Shown here in pieces: positions 34,952 to 43,462 of a stretch of DNA of 64,000 nt. The stretch spans positions 1 to 64,000 of the forward strand of contig JANQSA010000072.1 in NCBI GenBank assembly GCA_028284285.1, in the 5' to 3' direction. The notes beneath the pieces are model-generated. The model ran no database searches, was not told where the DNA came from, and saw only the letters and a list, made by a program, of their open reading frames with translations. Source of the DNA: Croceivirga sp. (lineage in GTDB: Bacteria; Bacteroidota; Bacteroidia; Flavobacteriales; Flavobacteriaceae). The stretch's first letter is position 1; the number at the start of each line of letters is the position of its first letter. The position numbers and the translations under genes are program-made.

Positions 34952-35413
34952 ATGCAAAAGCAGATCAACATAAAGAACAAACGTGCCAGGTTTGATTACG
35001 AGATTTTGGACAAATATACTGCGGGTATCGTTTTGGCAGGAACCGAAATCAAATCCTTGCGACAAGGAAAAGCTTCCCTATCACAAAGCTTCTGTGAATT
35101 CAATGAACAGGGAGAACTTTTCATTATAAACATGCAGATTGACGAATATAGTCATGGCGGACACTTTAATCACAAACCAAAAGCCGCTCGAAAGCTATTG
35201 CTCAACAAAAACGAGTTAAAAAAACTTAGAAAAGAAGTAGCTGTTTCCGGACTGACTATTGTTCCTTTAAACGTTTTTATTAACGATAAAGGCCTGGCTA
35301 AAATGAATATTGCGCTGGCCCGTGGTAAAAAAGAATACGACAAACGGGAAACCATTAAAGACAGGGAAAGCAAACGCAATCTGGCCAGGGTAAAAAAGGA
35401 TTTCAACCGTTAG
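34952..35413 (+). CDS. smpB: SsrA-binding protein SmpB
   Basis: Binds tmRNA and delivers it to stalled ribosomes for trans-translation. From ATG 34952 the protein has 153 residues, the usual length; the longer reading from 34874 overlaps the divergent gene's start and a promoter box. Family motifs: KNKRARFDYEILDKYTAGI (about 7-25), GTEIKSLRQGKASL (about 30-43), the HKPKAARKLLL segment (about 73) and the basic C-terminal tail KKEYDKRETIKDRESKR, which enters the empty A site. The ssrA gene was not found in this window. Confidence 0.97.
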   Translation: MQKQINIKNKRARFDYEILDKYTAGIVLAGTEIKSLRQGKASLSQSFCEFNEQGELFIINMQIDEYSHGGHFNHKPKAARKLLLNKNELKKLRKEVAVSGLTIVPLNVFINDKGLAKMNIALARGKKEYDKRETIKDRESKRNLARVKKDFNR

Positions 35414-35418
35414 CCGTT

Positions 35419-36060
35419 CTAGTTTTTATCTTCCAAAAGCGGGACAAAACGAAAACCGCCATAGGTCTTTTTTTCAAATTCCTTTTCCGACTTACGCTCG
35501 TAAACCGTCATTTGCTGCTCATCTACCCCTACCGGAATCACCAGCCTCCCTCCTACTTTTAGCTGCGCCAATAATGCTTTTGGTGTCTCAGGTGCACCTG
35601 CCGTAACTATAATCCCGTCAAAGGGTGCATCCTCTTCCATACCCTTATATCCGTCACCAAAAACCATTTTTTTGGGCCGATACCCCATTTTAGTAAAAAA
35701 AAGCTTTGTTCTTTTAAACAGTTCCTGCTGCCTTTCAATAGTGAAAACCCTGGCCTTCAAGTGCAACAATATGGCGGTTTGGTACCCGCTACCCGTACCT
35801 ATTTCCAGAATCCTATTCTCAGGACGTACTTGCAATAGCTGGGTTTGGAAAGCTACGGTGTAGGGTTGAGAGATAGTTTGTCCGGCCCCAATGGGAAAAG
35901 GTTTGTCCTGATAGGCATGTTCTTCAAAACCACTGTCCAGAAATAAATGCCGGGGTATGGCTTTTAGTGCTTCCAGCACTTTTGGATCTTTTATGCCTTT
36001 GCCTGCCACTACCTGAGCCAGCTTGTTTCGCATCCCTTTATGCTTTGTGGTATCTCGCAT
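35419..36060 (-). CDS. pcm: Protein-L-isoaspartate O-methyltransferase
   Basis: An SAM-dependent enzyme that repairs isoaspartyl damage in proteins. It has 213 residues from ATG 36060 (an upstream in-frame TTG at 36063 is rejected). The substrate-proximal GAGQTISQPY segment (about 58-67) and the SAM-binding motif ILEIGTGSGYQTAIL (about 84-98) are both intact, and VFGDGYKG and FDGIIVTAGAP follow. A variant -7 box (TATATTCG) lies at 36078-36085 on its strand. It is convergent with smpB, with 5 bases between their stops. Confidence 0.95.
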   Translation of the reverse strand: MRDTTKHKGMRNKLAQVVAGKGIKDPKVLEALKAIPRHLFLDSGFEEHAYQDKPFPIGAGQTISQPYTVAFQTQLLQVRPENRILEIGTGSGYQTAILLHLKARVFTIERQQELFKRTKLFFTKMGYRPKKMVFGDGYKGMEEDAPFDGIIVTAGAPETPKALLAQLKVGGRLVIPVGVDEQQMTVYERKSEKEFEKKTYGGFRFVPLLEDKN

Positions 36061-36077
36061 CAATTTGGTTTGGATTA

Positions 36078-36085
36078 CGAATATA
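36078..36085 (-). promoter_or_regulatory. Candidate -7 box of pcm
   Basis: On the minus strand TATATTCG, one base off TAnnTTTG, ending 17 bases before the pcm ATG. The same TAnnTTCG variant occurs before leuA and before the gene at 24684. No well-spaced TTG is present. Confidence 0.35.
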
Positions 36086-36124
36086 CATATCCCTAAAAGA
36101 TGATCCCATTTTTTTCAATCTCCG

Positions 36125-36132
36125 TATTTTTG
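36125..36132 (+). promoter_or_regulatory. -7 box heading the long plus-strand operon
   Basis: TATTTTTG, an exact TAnnTTTG match, ends 15 bases before the ATG at 36148. It lies inside a longer in-frame reading beginning at 36100 and argues against that start. No clear -33 TTG. Confidence 0.45.
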
Positions 36133-36147
36133 AAAAAACAAAAGTGC

Positions 36148-37116
36148 ATGTTAAAAGTTGGTGTCCTTGGCGCTGGACATTTAGGTAAGATCCATCTCCG
36201 CCTGCTCAATCAATCCAAAAAATATGAATTGGTCGGCTTTTATGACCCGGATGAAATTAGTGCAAAACAGGTTAGCCAAGAGTTTGGGTATACCTATATA
36301 GACAATATCAACGCTTTAATTGATTTGGTAGATGTGGTGGATATTGTTACTCCGACGCTTTCTCATTTCGATTGCGCAAAAAAAGCGATGGAAAAGGGAA
36401 AACACGTCTTTATTGAAAAACCCATCACCAATACTTTGGAAGAAGCGGAGGAGCTGCTTCATCTGGAAAAAAAATACAATGTAAAAGGACAAGTAGGGCA
36501 TGTTGAACGATTTAACCCTGCTTTTTTAGCGGTAAAAAAGAAAATTGAGCATCCCATGTTTATTGAGACCCATCGCTTGGCGGAATTCAATCCTCGTGGA
36601 ACGGATGTCCCTGTAGTGCTGGACTTAATGATCCATGATATTGATGCTATTTTGAGCGTGGTTAATGCCGGGGTAAAAAACATCAATGCCAGCGGGGTGT
36701 CAGTAATTAGCAATTCTCCGGATATTGCCAATGCCCGCATTGAATTTGAGAATGGTTGTGTGGCCAATCTCACCGCCAGCAGGATATCCCTAAAAAATAT
36801 GCGGAAATCCCGATTTTTTCAACGTGATGCCTACATTTCAGTGGACTTTCTGGAAAAAAAGGTGGAGGTGGTAAAAATGAAAGACGCTCCGGAACGGCCC
36901 GGTGATTTTGATATGATCCTCCAGAACGCGGAAGGTCAAAAAAAACAGATCTACTTTGAAAATCCTGAGGTTGAAGCAAACAACGCCATACTGGATGAGT
37001 TGGAAACCTTTGCCGAGGCCATTAATACCAATACACAACCTCTGGTAAGCCTGGAAGACGGAAAAAACGCATTACACGTTGCCTTACAGGTTATTGCCTC
37101 TTTTGAAAACAAATAA
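36148..37116 (+). CDS. Gfo/Idh/MocA-family oxidoreductase
   Basis: An NAD(P)-dependent oxidoreductase of 322 residues. The Rossmann motif GVLGAGHLGKIHL (about 4-16) opens the protein; the family motif EKPITNTLEEAEEL (about 91-104) has the conserved Lys-Pro; the C-terminal dimerisation sheet starts near VGHVERFNPAF. The substrate is probably a sugar or cyclitol derivative but cannot be named. It is the first gene of a same-strand run that continues to 44797; the next gene begins 4 bases after its stop. Confidence 0.88.
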   Translation: MLKVGVLGAGHLGKIHLRLLNQSKKYELVGFYDPDEISAKQVSQEFGYTYIDNINALIDLVDVVDIVTPTLSHFDCAKKAMEKGKHVFIEKPITNTLEEAEELLHLEKKYNVKGQVGHVERFNPAFLAVKKKIEHPMFIETHRLAEFNPRGTDVPVVLDLMIHDIDAILSVVNAGVKNINASGVSVISNSPDIANARIEFENGCVANLTASRISLKNMRKSRFFQRDAYISVDFLEKKVEVVKMKDAPERPGDFDMILQNAEGQKKQIYFENPEVEANNAILDELETFAEAINTNTQPLVSLEDGKNALHVALQVIASFENK

Positions 37117-37120
37117 AACC

Positions 37121-38008
37121 ATGAAAACGATTGCTGTAATAGGCGCAGGTACCATGGGCAACGGAATTGCTCATGTATTTGCACAAAACGAATACCCGGT
37201 ACATTTAATAGATATTTCGGAAACTGCCCTGGAAAAGGGACGCGCTACCATTGACAAAAATCTGGATCGTATGGTAGCCAAATCATTGATTACCGAGGAG
37301 GTAAAAATGGCTACGTTAAATCGTATAACCGTATTCACCGACTTACAGGAGGGAGTTACCGGAGTGGATTTAGTGGTGGAAGCAGCCACCGAAAATTTAG
37401 AGATAAAACTGGATATTTTTAAGAATCTTGATCGCTTGTGCGGAGCGGATACCATATTAGCTACCAACACCTCCTCCATCTCGGTTACGCAAATTGCTGC
37501 AGTCACCCAAAAACCGGAAAAGGTTATTGGAATGCACTTTATGAACCCGGTTCCGATTATGAAACTGGTAGAGATCATCCGCGGGTACAATACCTCTGAT
37601 GAAGTTACGCAAACCATCCTGGAAATGGCTGAAAAACTGGGAAAGACCCCTACTGAGGTTAACGATTATCCGGGTTTTGTTGCCAATCGTATTTTGATGC
37701 CAATGATCAATGAAGCTATTGAAACCCTGCACCACGGTGTCGCAGGCGTACTGGAAATAGATACTGTTATGAAATTGGGAATGGCACATCCGATGGGGCC
37801 TTTGCAACTTGCAGACTTTATAGGATTGGATGTTTGCCTTTCCATACTTAAGGTAATGTATGAGGGCTTTAAGAATCCTAAATATGCCCCGAACCCTCTG
37901 TTGGTAAATATGGTGGCAGCCGGAAAGTTGGGGGTGAAATCCGGAGAGGGCTTTTACGATTACGCAACATCACGAAAGGCCGAAAAGCTTTCCAAGCAAT
38001 TTGCCTGA
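37121..38008 (+). CDS. 3-hydroxybutyryl-CoA dehydrogenase family protein
   Basis: NAD-dependent oxidation of (S)-3-hydroxyacyl-CoA, in butanoate or beta-oxidation metabolism. The 295-residue monofunctional form starts at ATG 37121 with the Rossmann motif IAVIGAGTMGNGIAHVFA (about 3-20). Catalytic residues are in NTSSISVTQIA and GMHFMNPVPIMKLVEI (His near 137), with the hinge segment DYPGFVANRILMPMINEA (about 184) leading into the C-terminal helical domain. There is no fused hydratase domain, which separates it from FadB/FadJ. Confidence 0.93.
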   Translation: MKTIAVIGAGTMGNGIAHVFAQNEYPVHLIDISETALEKGRATIDKNLDRMVAKSLITEEVKMATLNRITVFTDLQEGVTGVDLVVEAATENLEIKLDIFKNLDRLCGADTILATNTSSISVTQIAAVTQKPEKVIGMHFMNPVPIMKLVEIIRGYNTSDEVTQTILEMAEKLGKTPTEVNDYPGFVANRILMPMINEAIETLHHGVAGVLEIDTVMKLGMAHPMGPLQLADFIGLDVCLSILKVMYEGFKNPKYAPNPLLVNMVAAGKLGVKSGEGFYDYATSRKAEKLSKQFA

Positions 38009-38010
38009 GT

Positions 38011-39246
38011 ATGCCGATAATCAAAGCGTTCAGAGCCATCAGGCCAACAAAAGACAAAGTGGCCTTTGTATCCTCACGTTCCTATGAAGAGTATGATCCC
38101 GGGGAACTCAACTATCATCTGGAATACAATCCCTTTTCATTTCTTCATATTATTAATCCGGGCTTTAAATTCCATAAAGATATTACCGGTGAAGAGCGTT
38201 TTCATTTAGTCCGCAATCGCTATTTGGAGTTTTTGGAAGAAGGGACTTTTATCAAGGATGACCATCCTGGTTTTTATCTCTATCAAATTGGGAAAAGGGG
38301 ATTTTTCAGTCTGGGATTGTTTTGTGCGGCAAGTGTAGCCGATTACAGAGAAAACCGTATCAAAAAACACGAGGATACCCTTCATAACAGAGAAGTGCTT
38401 TTTGCCAATTACCTGAAAACCGTAGGATTTAACGCAGAGCCTGTTTTAATTACCTATCCTCAGAATACCACTATTGAAAAGCTGCTGAGTAAAGCCACCG
38501 AAAAACCACCCGAATATGATTTTACCACTACGGACAAAATTCGGCATACACTTTGGAGAATTGATGATGATCCTACCATAAAACAACTCACCCAGGCTTT
38601 TTCCAAAATCGAATCCGTTTATATTGCCGATGGCCACCACAGAAGCGCATCCTCCAACTTATTGGCACATGAGCTTAAATCGGAAAACAAAGAACATACC
38701 GGCGAAGAGCCTTACAACTACTTTTTAAGCTACCTTATCCCGGAAAATGAGATCAAGATTTATGAATTCAACAGAATGGTAAAGGATCTAAATGGTCTTA
38801 CCAAGGAAGAATTCCTAATTAAACTGGATACCTGTTTCCGGATTGAAAAGAAAGACGATGGAATTTACAAACCTTCCAAAAAGCATCACTTCAGCATGTA
38901 TCTGGATGGCGAGTTCTATTCGCTGTATCTAAGAAAAAAGGTCTATGAATTTACGGATCCCTTGAGCGCGTTGGATACTCAGATCCTTTACAAAACTATT
39001 TTAGAGCCCATTCTTGGCATTCACAACTTAAGGGATGATAAACGCATTTCCTACGGTTATGGCAAATACAATCTTATCAAAATGAAAGATGCTATTGATA
39101 GGGGGGATTTTACGGTTGGCTTCAGTTTGGTACCCATAACCGTTGATGAGATCAAGGCCATTGCTGACGCAGACCTGGTAATGCCGCCCAAAAGCACCTA
39201 TATTGAACCAAAACTTCGCAGCGGACTAACCATTTACGAGATTTAG
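38011..39246 (+). CDS. DUF1015 family protein
   Basis: A 411-residue cytosolic protein of the DUF1015 family. Recognisable segments are the opening IIKAFRAIRPTKDKV (about 3-17), SSRSYEEYDPGE, the LYQIGKRGFFSLGLFCAAS stretch (about 90-108) and the conserved YIADGHHRSASSN (about 204-216), which looks like a catalytic loop. Archaeal relatives have been described as ADP-dependent serine kinases; whether bacterial members share this is uncertain. It starts 2 bases after the preceding stop, clearly in the same operon. Confidence 0.85.
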   Translation: MPIIKAFRAIRPTKDKVAFVSSRSYEEYDPGELNYHLEYNPFSFLHIINPGFKFHKDITGEERFHLVRNRYLEFLEEGTFIKDDHPGFYLYQIGKRGFFSLGLFCAASVADYRENRIKKHEDTLHNREVLFANYLKTVGFNAEPVLITYPQNTTIEKLLSKATEKPPEYDFTTTDKIRHTLWRIDDDPTIKQLTQAFSKIESVYIADGHHRSASSNLLAHELKSENKEHTGEEPYNYFLSYLIPENEIKIYEFNRMVKDLNGLTKEEFLIKLDTCFRIEKKDDGIYKPSKKHHFSMYLDGEFYSLYLRKKVYEFTDPLSALDTQILYKTILEPILGIHNLRDDKRISYGYGKYNLIKMKDAIDRGDFTVGFSLVPITVDEIKAIADADLVMPPKSTYIEPKLRSGLTIYEI

Positions 39247-39253
39247 CACGCCT

Positions 39254-39922
39254 ATGAACACATCTATCAGACAAAACCTTTTAAACATTCTGGAATCCCT
39301 GGAGGAACATGTAACGCTGGTTGCGGTATCCAAGACCAAGTCGCATGAAGAGATTTTGGAAGCCTATGAGGCCGGGCAAAGGGTTTTTGGAGAAAATAAG
39401 GTACAGGAAATGACCGGGAAATGGGAAGCTTTGCCAAAAGACATTGAGTGGCATATGATTGGCCATGTACAAAGAAACAAGGTGAAATATATGGCAAGCT
39501 ACGTTGCCCTTATACATGGTGTGGATAGCCTCAAATTACTCCAGGAGATTGACAAACAGGCAAAGAAGCATAACCGGGTCATTCCTTGTCTTTTTCAGAT
39601 GCATATAGCCCAGGAGACCACTAAATTTGGGCTGAATGAGACCGAATTGGACGAACTTGTCCAATCCGGTACGTTGGAAGAATTAAACCATGTTGAGATT
39701 AAGGGACTGATGGGAATGGCCACTTTCACAGAAAACAAAGACCAAATCCGAAAAGAGTTCCAATTTTTGAAATCTGTTTTTGATCGGTTACTACCCAAAT
39801 TGCCACAGCTAAGTATACTATCCATGGGTATGAGCGGAGATTACCCTATAGCCATAGAAGAAGGTAGCAACATGGTAAGAATTGGAAGTAGTATCTTTGG
39901 AGAAAGGAACTATAGTCAATAG
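39254..39922 (+). CDS. YggS-type PLP homeostasis protein
   Basis: A single-domain PLP-binding TIM-barrel protein (PLPBP/YggS) of 222 residues that balances PLP and amino-acid pools. The PLP lysine is in TLVAVSKTKSHEEI (Lys27 region); FGENKVQEM, WHMIGHVQRNKVKYM (about 76) and the phosphate-binding SMGMSGDYPIAIEEGSN (about 196-212) are all present. It lies 7 bases after DUF1015. No catalytic function is assigned to this family. Confidence 0.93.
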   Translation: MNTSIRQNLLNILESLEEHVTLVAVSKTKSHEEILEAYEAGQRVFGENKVQEMTGKWEALPKDIEWHMIGHVQRNKVKYMASYVALIHGVDSLKLLQEIDKQAKKHNRVIPCLFQMHIAQETTKFGLNETELDELVQSGTLEELNHVEIKGLMGMATFTENKDQIRKEFQFLKSVFDRLLPKLPQLSILSMGMSGDYPIAIEEGSNMVRIGSSIFGERNYSQ

Positions 39923-39929
39923 GGATTGC

Positions 39930-41219
39930 ATGTATGCTGTTTTAGATATTGAAAGTACCGGAGGGAAATACAATGAAGAAGGCATAATGGAAATTGCGAT
40001 TTACCGTTTTGACGGTCAACGCATTGTAGAAAAGTTTATCAGCCTTATCAATCCCGAACGCGAAATTCAACCTTTTGTCACCCAACTTACCGGAATTAAC
40101 AACAAAATGTTGCGTTCTGCACCAAAATTCCATGAAGTAGCCAAACGTATTGTAGAGATTACCCAGGATGCCGTGTTGGTTGCCCATAATGCGCAATTTG
40201 ATTACAGGATCCTTAGAACAGAATTCAGAAGACTAGGATTTACTTTTGAAAGGCAAACCCTTTGCACGGTGGATTTGTCCAAAAAGCTGTTACCCGAGGC
40301 GGAATCGCATAGCCTGGGTAAACTTGTCCGTTCTCTGGGCATTCCCGTAAGTGATCGGCATCGTGCCAGCGGGGATGCGTTGGCCACGCTAAAATTGTTT
40401 AAGCTATTGTTGGCGAAAGATTCGGAAAAAACAATTGTTAAAAAGATAACCAGAGCGGAATCCCTGGGCGAATTGACACCAAGGCAGTTGGATATTGTTG
40501 AATCACTGCCATCTGCTACCGGCGTTTACTATATGCACGACAAAACGGGAGATATCCTTTTTTTGGGATCGACAAAGAATGCTAAAAAAAGAGTAAATCA
40601 GCATTTTACCAACGTCGGCGCACAAGCGAGAAAGCTACAACGTGAGACAAAAAAAGTCACCTTTGAGCCAACGGGTAGTGAGCTGGCAGCGGTGGTAAAG
40701 GCTGAGATTGAACTTGCAAAAAATCGTCCCGTATTAAACAAAAAGTTGAAATCCCCCGGTTTTACCCATGGGATTTTTGTTGCTTTGGACCCCTTGGGCT
40801 TCCTGCAACTAAAGGCGGAAAGACTGAACGGGCAACCCAAAAGGTTGAGCAGTTTTAACTCCATGAAGGAGTCCTGCGATTTTTTACATAAAATAACACG
40901 GGAATTCGAACTGGAAGAGAAAACAGATCTTTTTCTTCATAACCAAAAAGTGGAACGTATTCTAAAAGAATACAGTACCCAGGGGAGAAATGTGGTCCTA
41001 CTGGATCGCGGGCGGGAACTGGGAGAACGAAGCGTTTTTTTGATCAAAAATGGGATATTCCAAGGCCTGGGATATGCCGATCTAAACCATCAAATCAATA
41101 ATATTCATATATTAGAATCCATTATCACCCCTTTTGAAGGAGGACAAAACACTATTCATATCATAGAATCCTATCTAAGAAAAAGAAGGATGCAGATTGT
41201 TGAACTTGAATCAGAGTAA
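39930..41219 (+). CDS. DEDDh exonuclease / GIY-YIG nuclease fusion
   Basis: A two-nuclease protein of 429 residues. Residues about 1-170 form a DnaQ-like 3'-5' exonuclease: Asp6 and Glu8 in LDIESTGG, HNAQFDYRIL in the middle and HRASGD (His144, Asp149) completing a DEDDh site. Residues about 190-275 form a UvrC/Cho-type GIY-YIG nuclease with GVYYMHD (Gly198), FLGSTKNAKKRVNQH and the catalytic Glu region VVKAEIELAKNRPVLN. The C-terminal 150 residues are family-specific. ATG 39930 follows the YggS stop by 7 bases. Cho and the DnaQ-UvrC fusions cut or trim damaged DNA; a repair role is likely. Confidence 0.87.
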   Translation: MYAVLDIESTGGKYNEEGIMEIAIYRFDGQRIVEKFISLINPEREIQPFVTQLTGINNKMLRSAPKFHEVAKRIVEITQDAVLVAHNAQFDYRILRTEFRRLGFTFERQTLCTVDLSKKLLPEAESHSLGKLVRSLGIPVSDRHRASGDALATLKLFKLLLAKDSEKTIVKKITRAESLGELTPRQLDIVESLPSATGVYYMHDKTGDILFLGSTKNAKKRVNQHFTNVGAQARKLQRETKKVTFEPTGSELAAVVKAEIELAKNRPVLNKKLKSPGFTHGIFVALDPLGFLQLKAERLNGQPKRLSSFNSMKESCDFLHKITREFELEEKTDLFLHNQKVERILKEYSTQGRNVVLLDRGRELGERSVFLIKNGIFQGLGYADLNHQINNIHILESIITPFEGGQNTIHIIESYLRKRRMQIVELESE

Positions 41220-41222
41220 CGG

Positions 41223-42059
41223 TTGAAACCCGGAAAGCCAAATAGAAGCTGGCGGGCCCGACTCCATGAAATCATTTACGGGACCCATACACCTGCAGGA
41301 AGGTGGTTCGATATCATTCTACTGATTGTTATTGTATACAGTGTATTAGTGGTCATGCTGGAAAGTGTTCCCCGGTACGACGTTAAGTATCATCGTTTTT
41401 TTAATATTTCCGAATGGGTGGTCACCATTTTGTTCACCTTGGAGTATCTTCTTCGTCTTATATGCATCAAGAGAGCAAGCAAATATGTTTTCAGCTTTTT
41501 TGGAATAGTGGATTTGCTGTCTACCATACCAAAGTACCTGTCCTTCTTTTTTGTGGGTACGCAGTATTTAACAGCTTTTAGAGCATTACGCCTTCTTCGG
41601 ATATTCCGGATCCTGAAATTAGTGCGCTATACCGGTGCTTCCCATAGCCTTATCCGCGCTTTACGAGCAAGTAGAACCAAAATATTAATTTTTATCTTTT
41701 TCATTTTAGTCGTCTCCATTTTACTGGGAACGGTCATGTACCTTGTAGAAGGTCCTGAACATGGTTTTAACAGCATTCCACACAGCGTGTACTGGACAAT
41801 AGTTACCCTAACTACCGTAGGGTATGGCGACATTTCCCCGGAAACCGGTCTCGGCCAGTTTTTAGCCACCTTTATTATGATCATTGGCTATGGTATCATT
41901 GCCGTACCTACCGGAATCGTGTCCGCTGAATATGCCTCCGCCAAAGAGCGTATTAATGATGACAAAGGACGCTGTTGTCCAAGTTGTGCTACGGAGGTTT
42001 TACGTGAAGATGCGGTATATTGCAGACGCTGCGGGGAGAAATTGGACAGCGACATCTGA
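41223..42059 (+). CDS. Voltage-gated potassium channel with C-terminal zinc ribbon
   Basis: A 278-residue six-helix channel. S1-S3 lie at about 28-115; S4 carries the arginine ladder RALRLLRIFRILKLVR (about 120-135). The pore has the selectivity filter TTVGYGD (about 198-204), and S6 follows. The cytosolic tail ends in a zinc-ribbon knuckle pair, CCPSC (about 248) and CRRC (about 267). No Met codon lies near the N-terminus, so TTG 41223 is taken as the start, 3 bases after the exonuclease gene. The zinc ribbon on a potassium channel suggests gating or partner binding through the tail. It overlaps miaA by one base (TGATG). Confidence 0.88.
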   Translation: MKPGKPNRSWRARLHEIIYGTHTPAGRWFDIILLIVIVYSVLVVMLESVPRYDVKYHRFFNISEWVVTILFTLEYLLRLICIKRASKYVFSFFGIVDLLSTIPKYLSFFFVGTQYLTAFRALRLLRIFRILKLVRYTGASHSLIRALRASRTKILIFIFFILVVSILLGTVMYLVEGPEHGFNSIPHSVYWTIVTLTTVGYGDISPETGLGQFLATFIMIIGYGIIAVPTGIVSAEYASAKERINDDKGRCCPSCATEVLREDAVYCRRCGEKLDSDI

Positions 42060-42985
42060 TGGGTAACTACGTTATTGCCCTTGTTGGCCCCACCGCAATT
42101 GGAAAAACCAAATTTGCCATTACGCTGGCGAAACATTTTAAGACCGAAATCCTATCGGCCGACTCCCGTCAGTTTTATAAAGAAATGACCATAGGAACAG
42201 CAGTTCCCAGCCCAACTGAACTTCAGGCAGTTCGGCACCATTGTATACAACACCTGAGTATTTTTGATCCTTACTCCGTGGGAACCTTTGAAAATCAGGC
42301 GCTAGAACTCCTCGCAACCCTTTTTCTGAAAAAGAATGTGGTAGTGCTGGTGGGCGGGAGCGGACTTTATATGAATGCTGTGTTATACGGTCTAGACGAT
42401 TTTCCGGAAGTACCCCTTGAGCTTCGGGATGAGTTGAATACGCTTTTTGAACGTCAGGGGATTGAAACATTACAACAAAAATTAGCGGAGTTAGATCCTG
42501 TTTACTATGAAAAAGTAGATCGTAATAACCCGCATCGATTAATTCGGGCTTTGGAGGTGTGTATTGCATCAGGCCAGCCGTATTCCGCTTTCCTGAAAAA
42601 CCAAACCATACAAAGGCCTTTTAAAACCATCCTCTTGGGTATTCACGCAGAACGGGAGATTATTTACGACAGGATCAACCGGAGAGTTGAGGAAATGATG
42701 GATAATGGGTTGTTGGAAGAGGCCAAAGCGCTCTATCCTAACCGAGAGCTAAATGCACTGCAAACCGTGGGCTATAAGGAGTTGTTCGCTCATTTTGACG
42801 GGAAAATGACATTGGATCAAGCCACTGAAGAAATAAAAAAGAACACCCGAAGATTTGCTAAAAGGCAATTGACCTGGTATAGGAAAAACAAAGACATAGT
42901 TTGGTTGGAATACGACCTGCCTGAGAAGGTGATACTAGAAAAACTGGAACATTTACTTAAAGTAGTCACCAATGGGAAGGAGTAA
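42059..42985 (+). CDS. miaA: tRNA dimethylallyltransferase
   Basis: Adds the dimethylallyl group to A37 of tRNAs that read UNN codons. There are 308 residues from ATG 42059, which overlaps the channel gene's stop. P-loop GPTAIGKTKFA (about 8-18), the substrate-binding DSRQFYKEMTIGTA (about 34-47), the LVGGSGLYMNAVLYGLDDFP segment (about 97-116, split here: GGSGLYM, LYGLDDF) and RRFAKRQLTWYRKNKDI near the C-terminus are characteristic. It overlaps the gluconokinase gene by 14 bases. Confidence 0.97.
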   Translation: MGNYVIALVGPTAIGKTKFAITLAKHFKTEILSADSRQFYKEMTIGTAVPSPTELQAVRHHCIQHLSIFDPYSVGTFENQALELLATLFLKKNVVVLVGGSGLYMNAVLYGLDDFPEVPLELRDELNTLFERQGIETLQQKLAELDPVYYEKVDRNNPHRLIRALEVCIASGQPYSAFLKNQTIQRPFKTILLGIHAEREIIYDRINRRVEEMMDNGLLEEAKALYPNRELNALQTVGYKELFAHFDGKMTLDQATEEIKKNTRRFAKRQLTWYRKNKDIVWLEYDLPEKVILEKLEHLLKVVTNGKE

Positions 42986-43460
42986 ACTATTTGTAATAAT
43001 GGGGGTGTCCGGTTCCGGAAAAACTACCGTCGGCCGGATGCTGGGTACCATTTTGGAGCATCCTTTTATAGATGGTGATGATCTTCACCCTGAGGAGAAC
43101 ATAACAAAAATGGCCTCAGGAGCCCCTTTAAATGACAAAGACCGTTATAATTGGTTGTTAAAACTAAATGAAACGCTGCAAAACCATCGGCAATCAGGTC
43201 TAATACTTGCCTGTTCTGCATTAAAGGAAAAATACAGGGAACTTTTGTGCAAAGGTTTGGGAGATACCATCACCTTTGTTTATCTGGAAGCTAGCTATGA
43301 CCTGGTCAAGTCCAGGATGGCACAAAGAACAGGGCACTTTATGCCCCCGGAACTATTGCAATCCCAATTTGAGACCCTTGAGCCTCCCAAGGATGCTATC
43401 ACTGTTTCCATATCCCTTCCACCGGAGGAAATAATACAACAAATAATTCGTCAATTGTAA
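42972..43460 (+). CDS. gntK: Gluconokinase
   Basis: Phosphorylates D-gluconate to 6-phosphogluconate for the pentose phosphate or Entner-Doudoroff route. The 162-residue GntK-type P-loop kinase has MGVSGSGKTTVG (about 10-21), the substrate motif DGDDLHPEENITKMASG (about 34-50), LNDKDRYNWL and ACSALKEKYRE. Its start lies within the last codons of miaA, and it is followed 2 bases later by a gluconate permease gene, so uptake and activation are coupled. No GntR-type regulator is adjacent. Confidence 0.95.
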   Translation: MGRSKLFVIMGVSGSGKTTVGRMLGTILEHPFIDGDDLHPEENITKMASGAPLNDKDRYNWLLKLNETLQNHRQSGLILACSALKEKYRELLCKGLGDTITFVYLEASYDLVKSRMAQRTGHFMPPELLQSQFETLEPPKDAITVSISLPPEEIIQQIIRQL

Positions 43461-43462
43461 TC

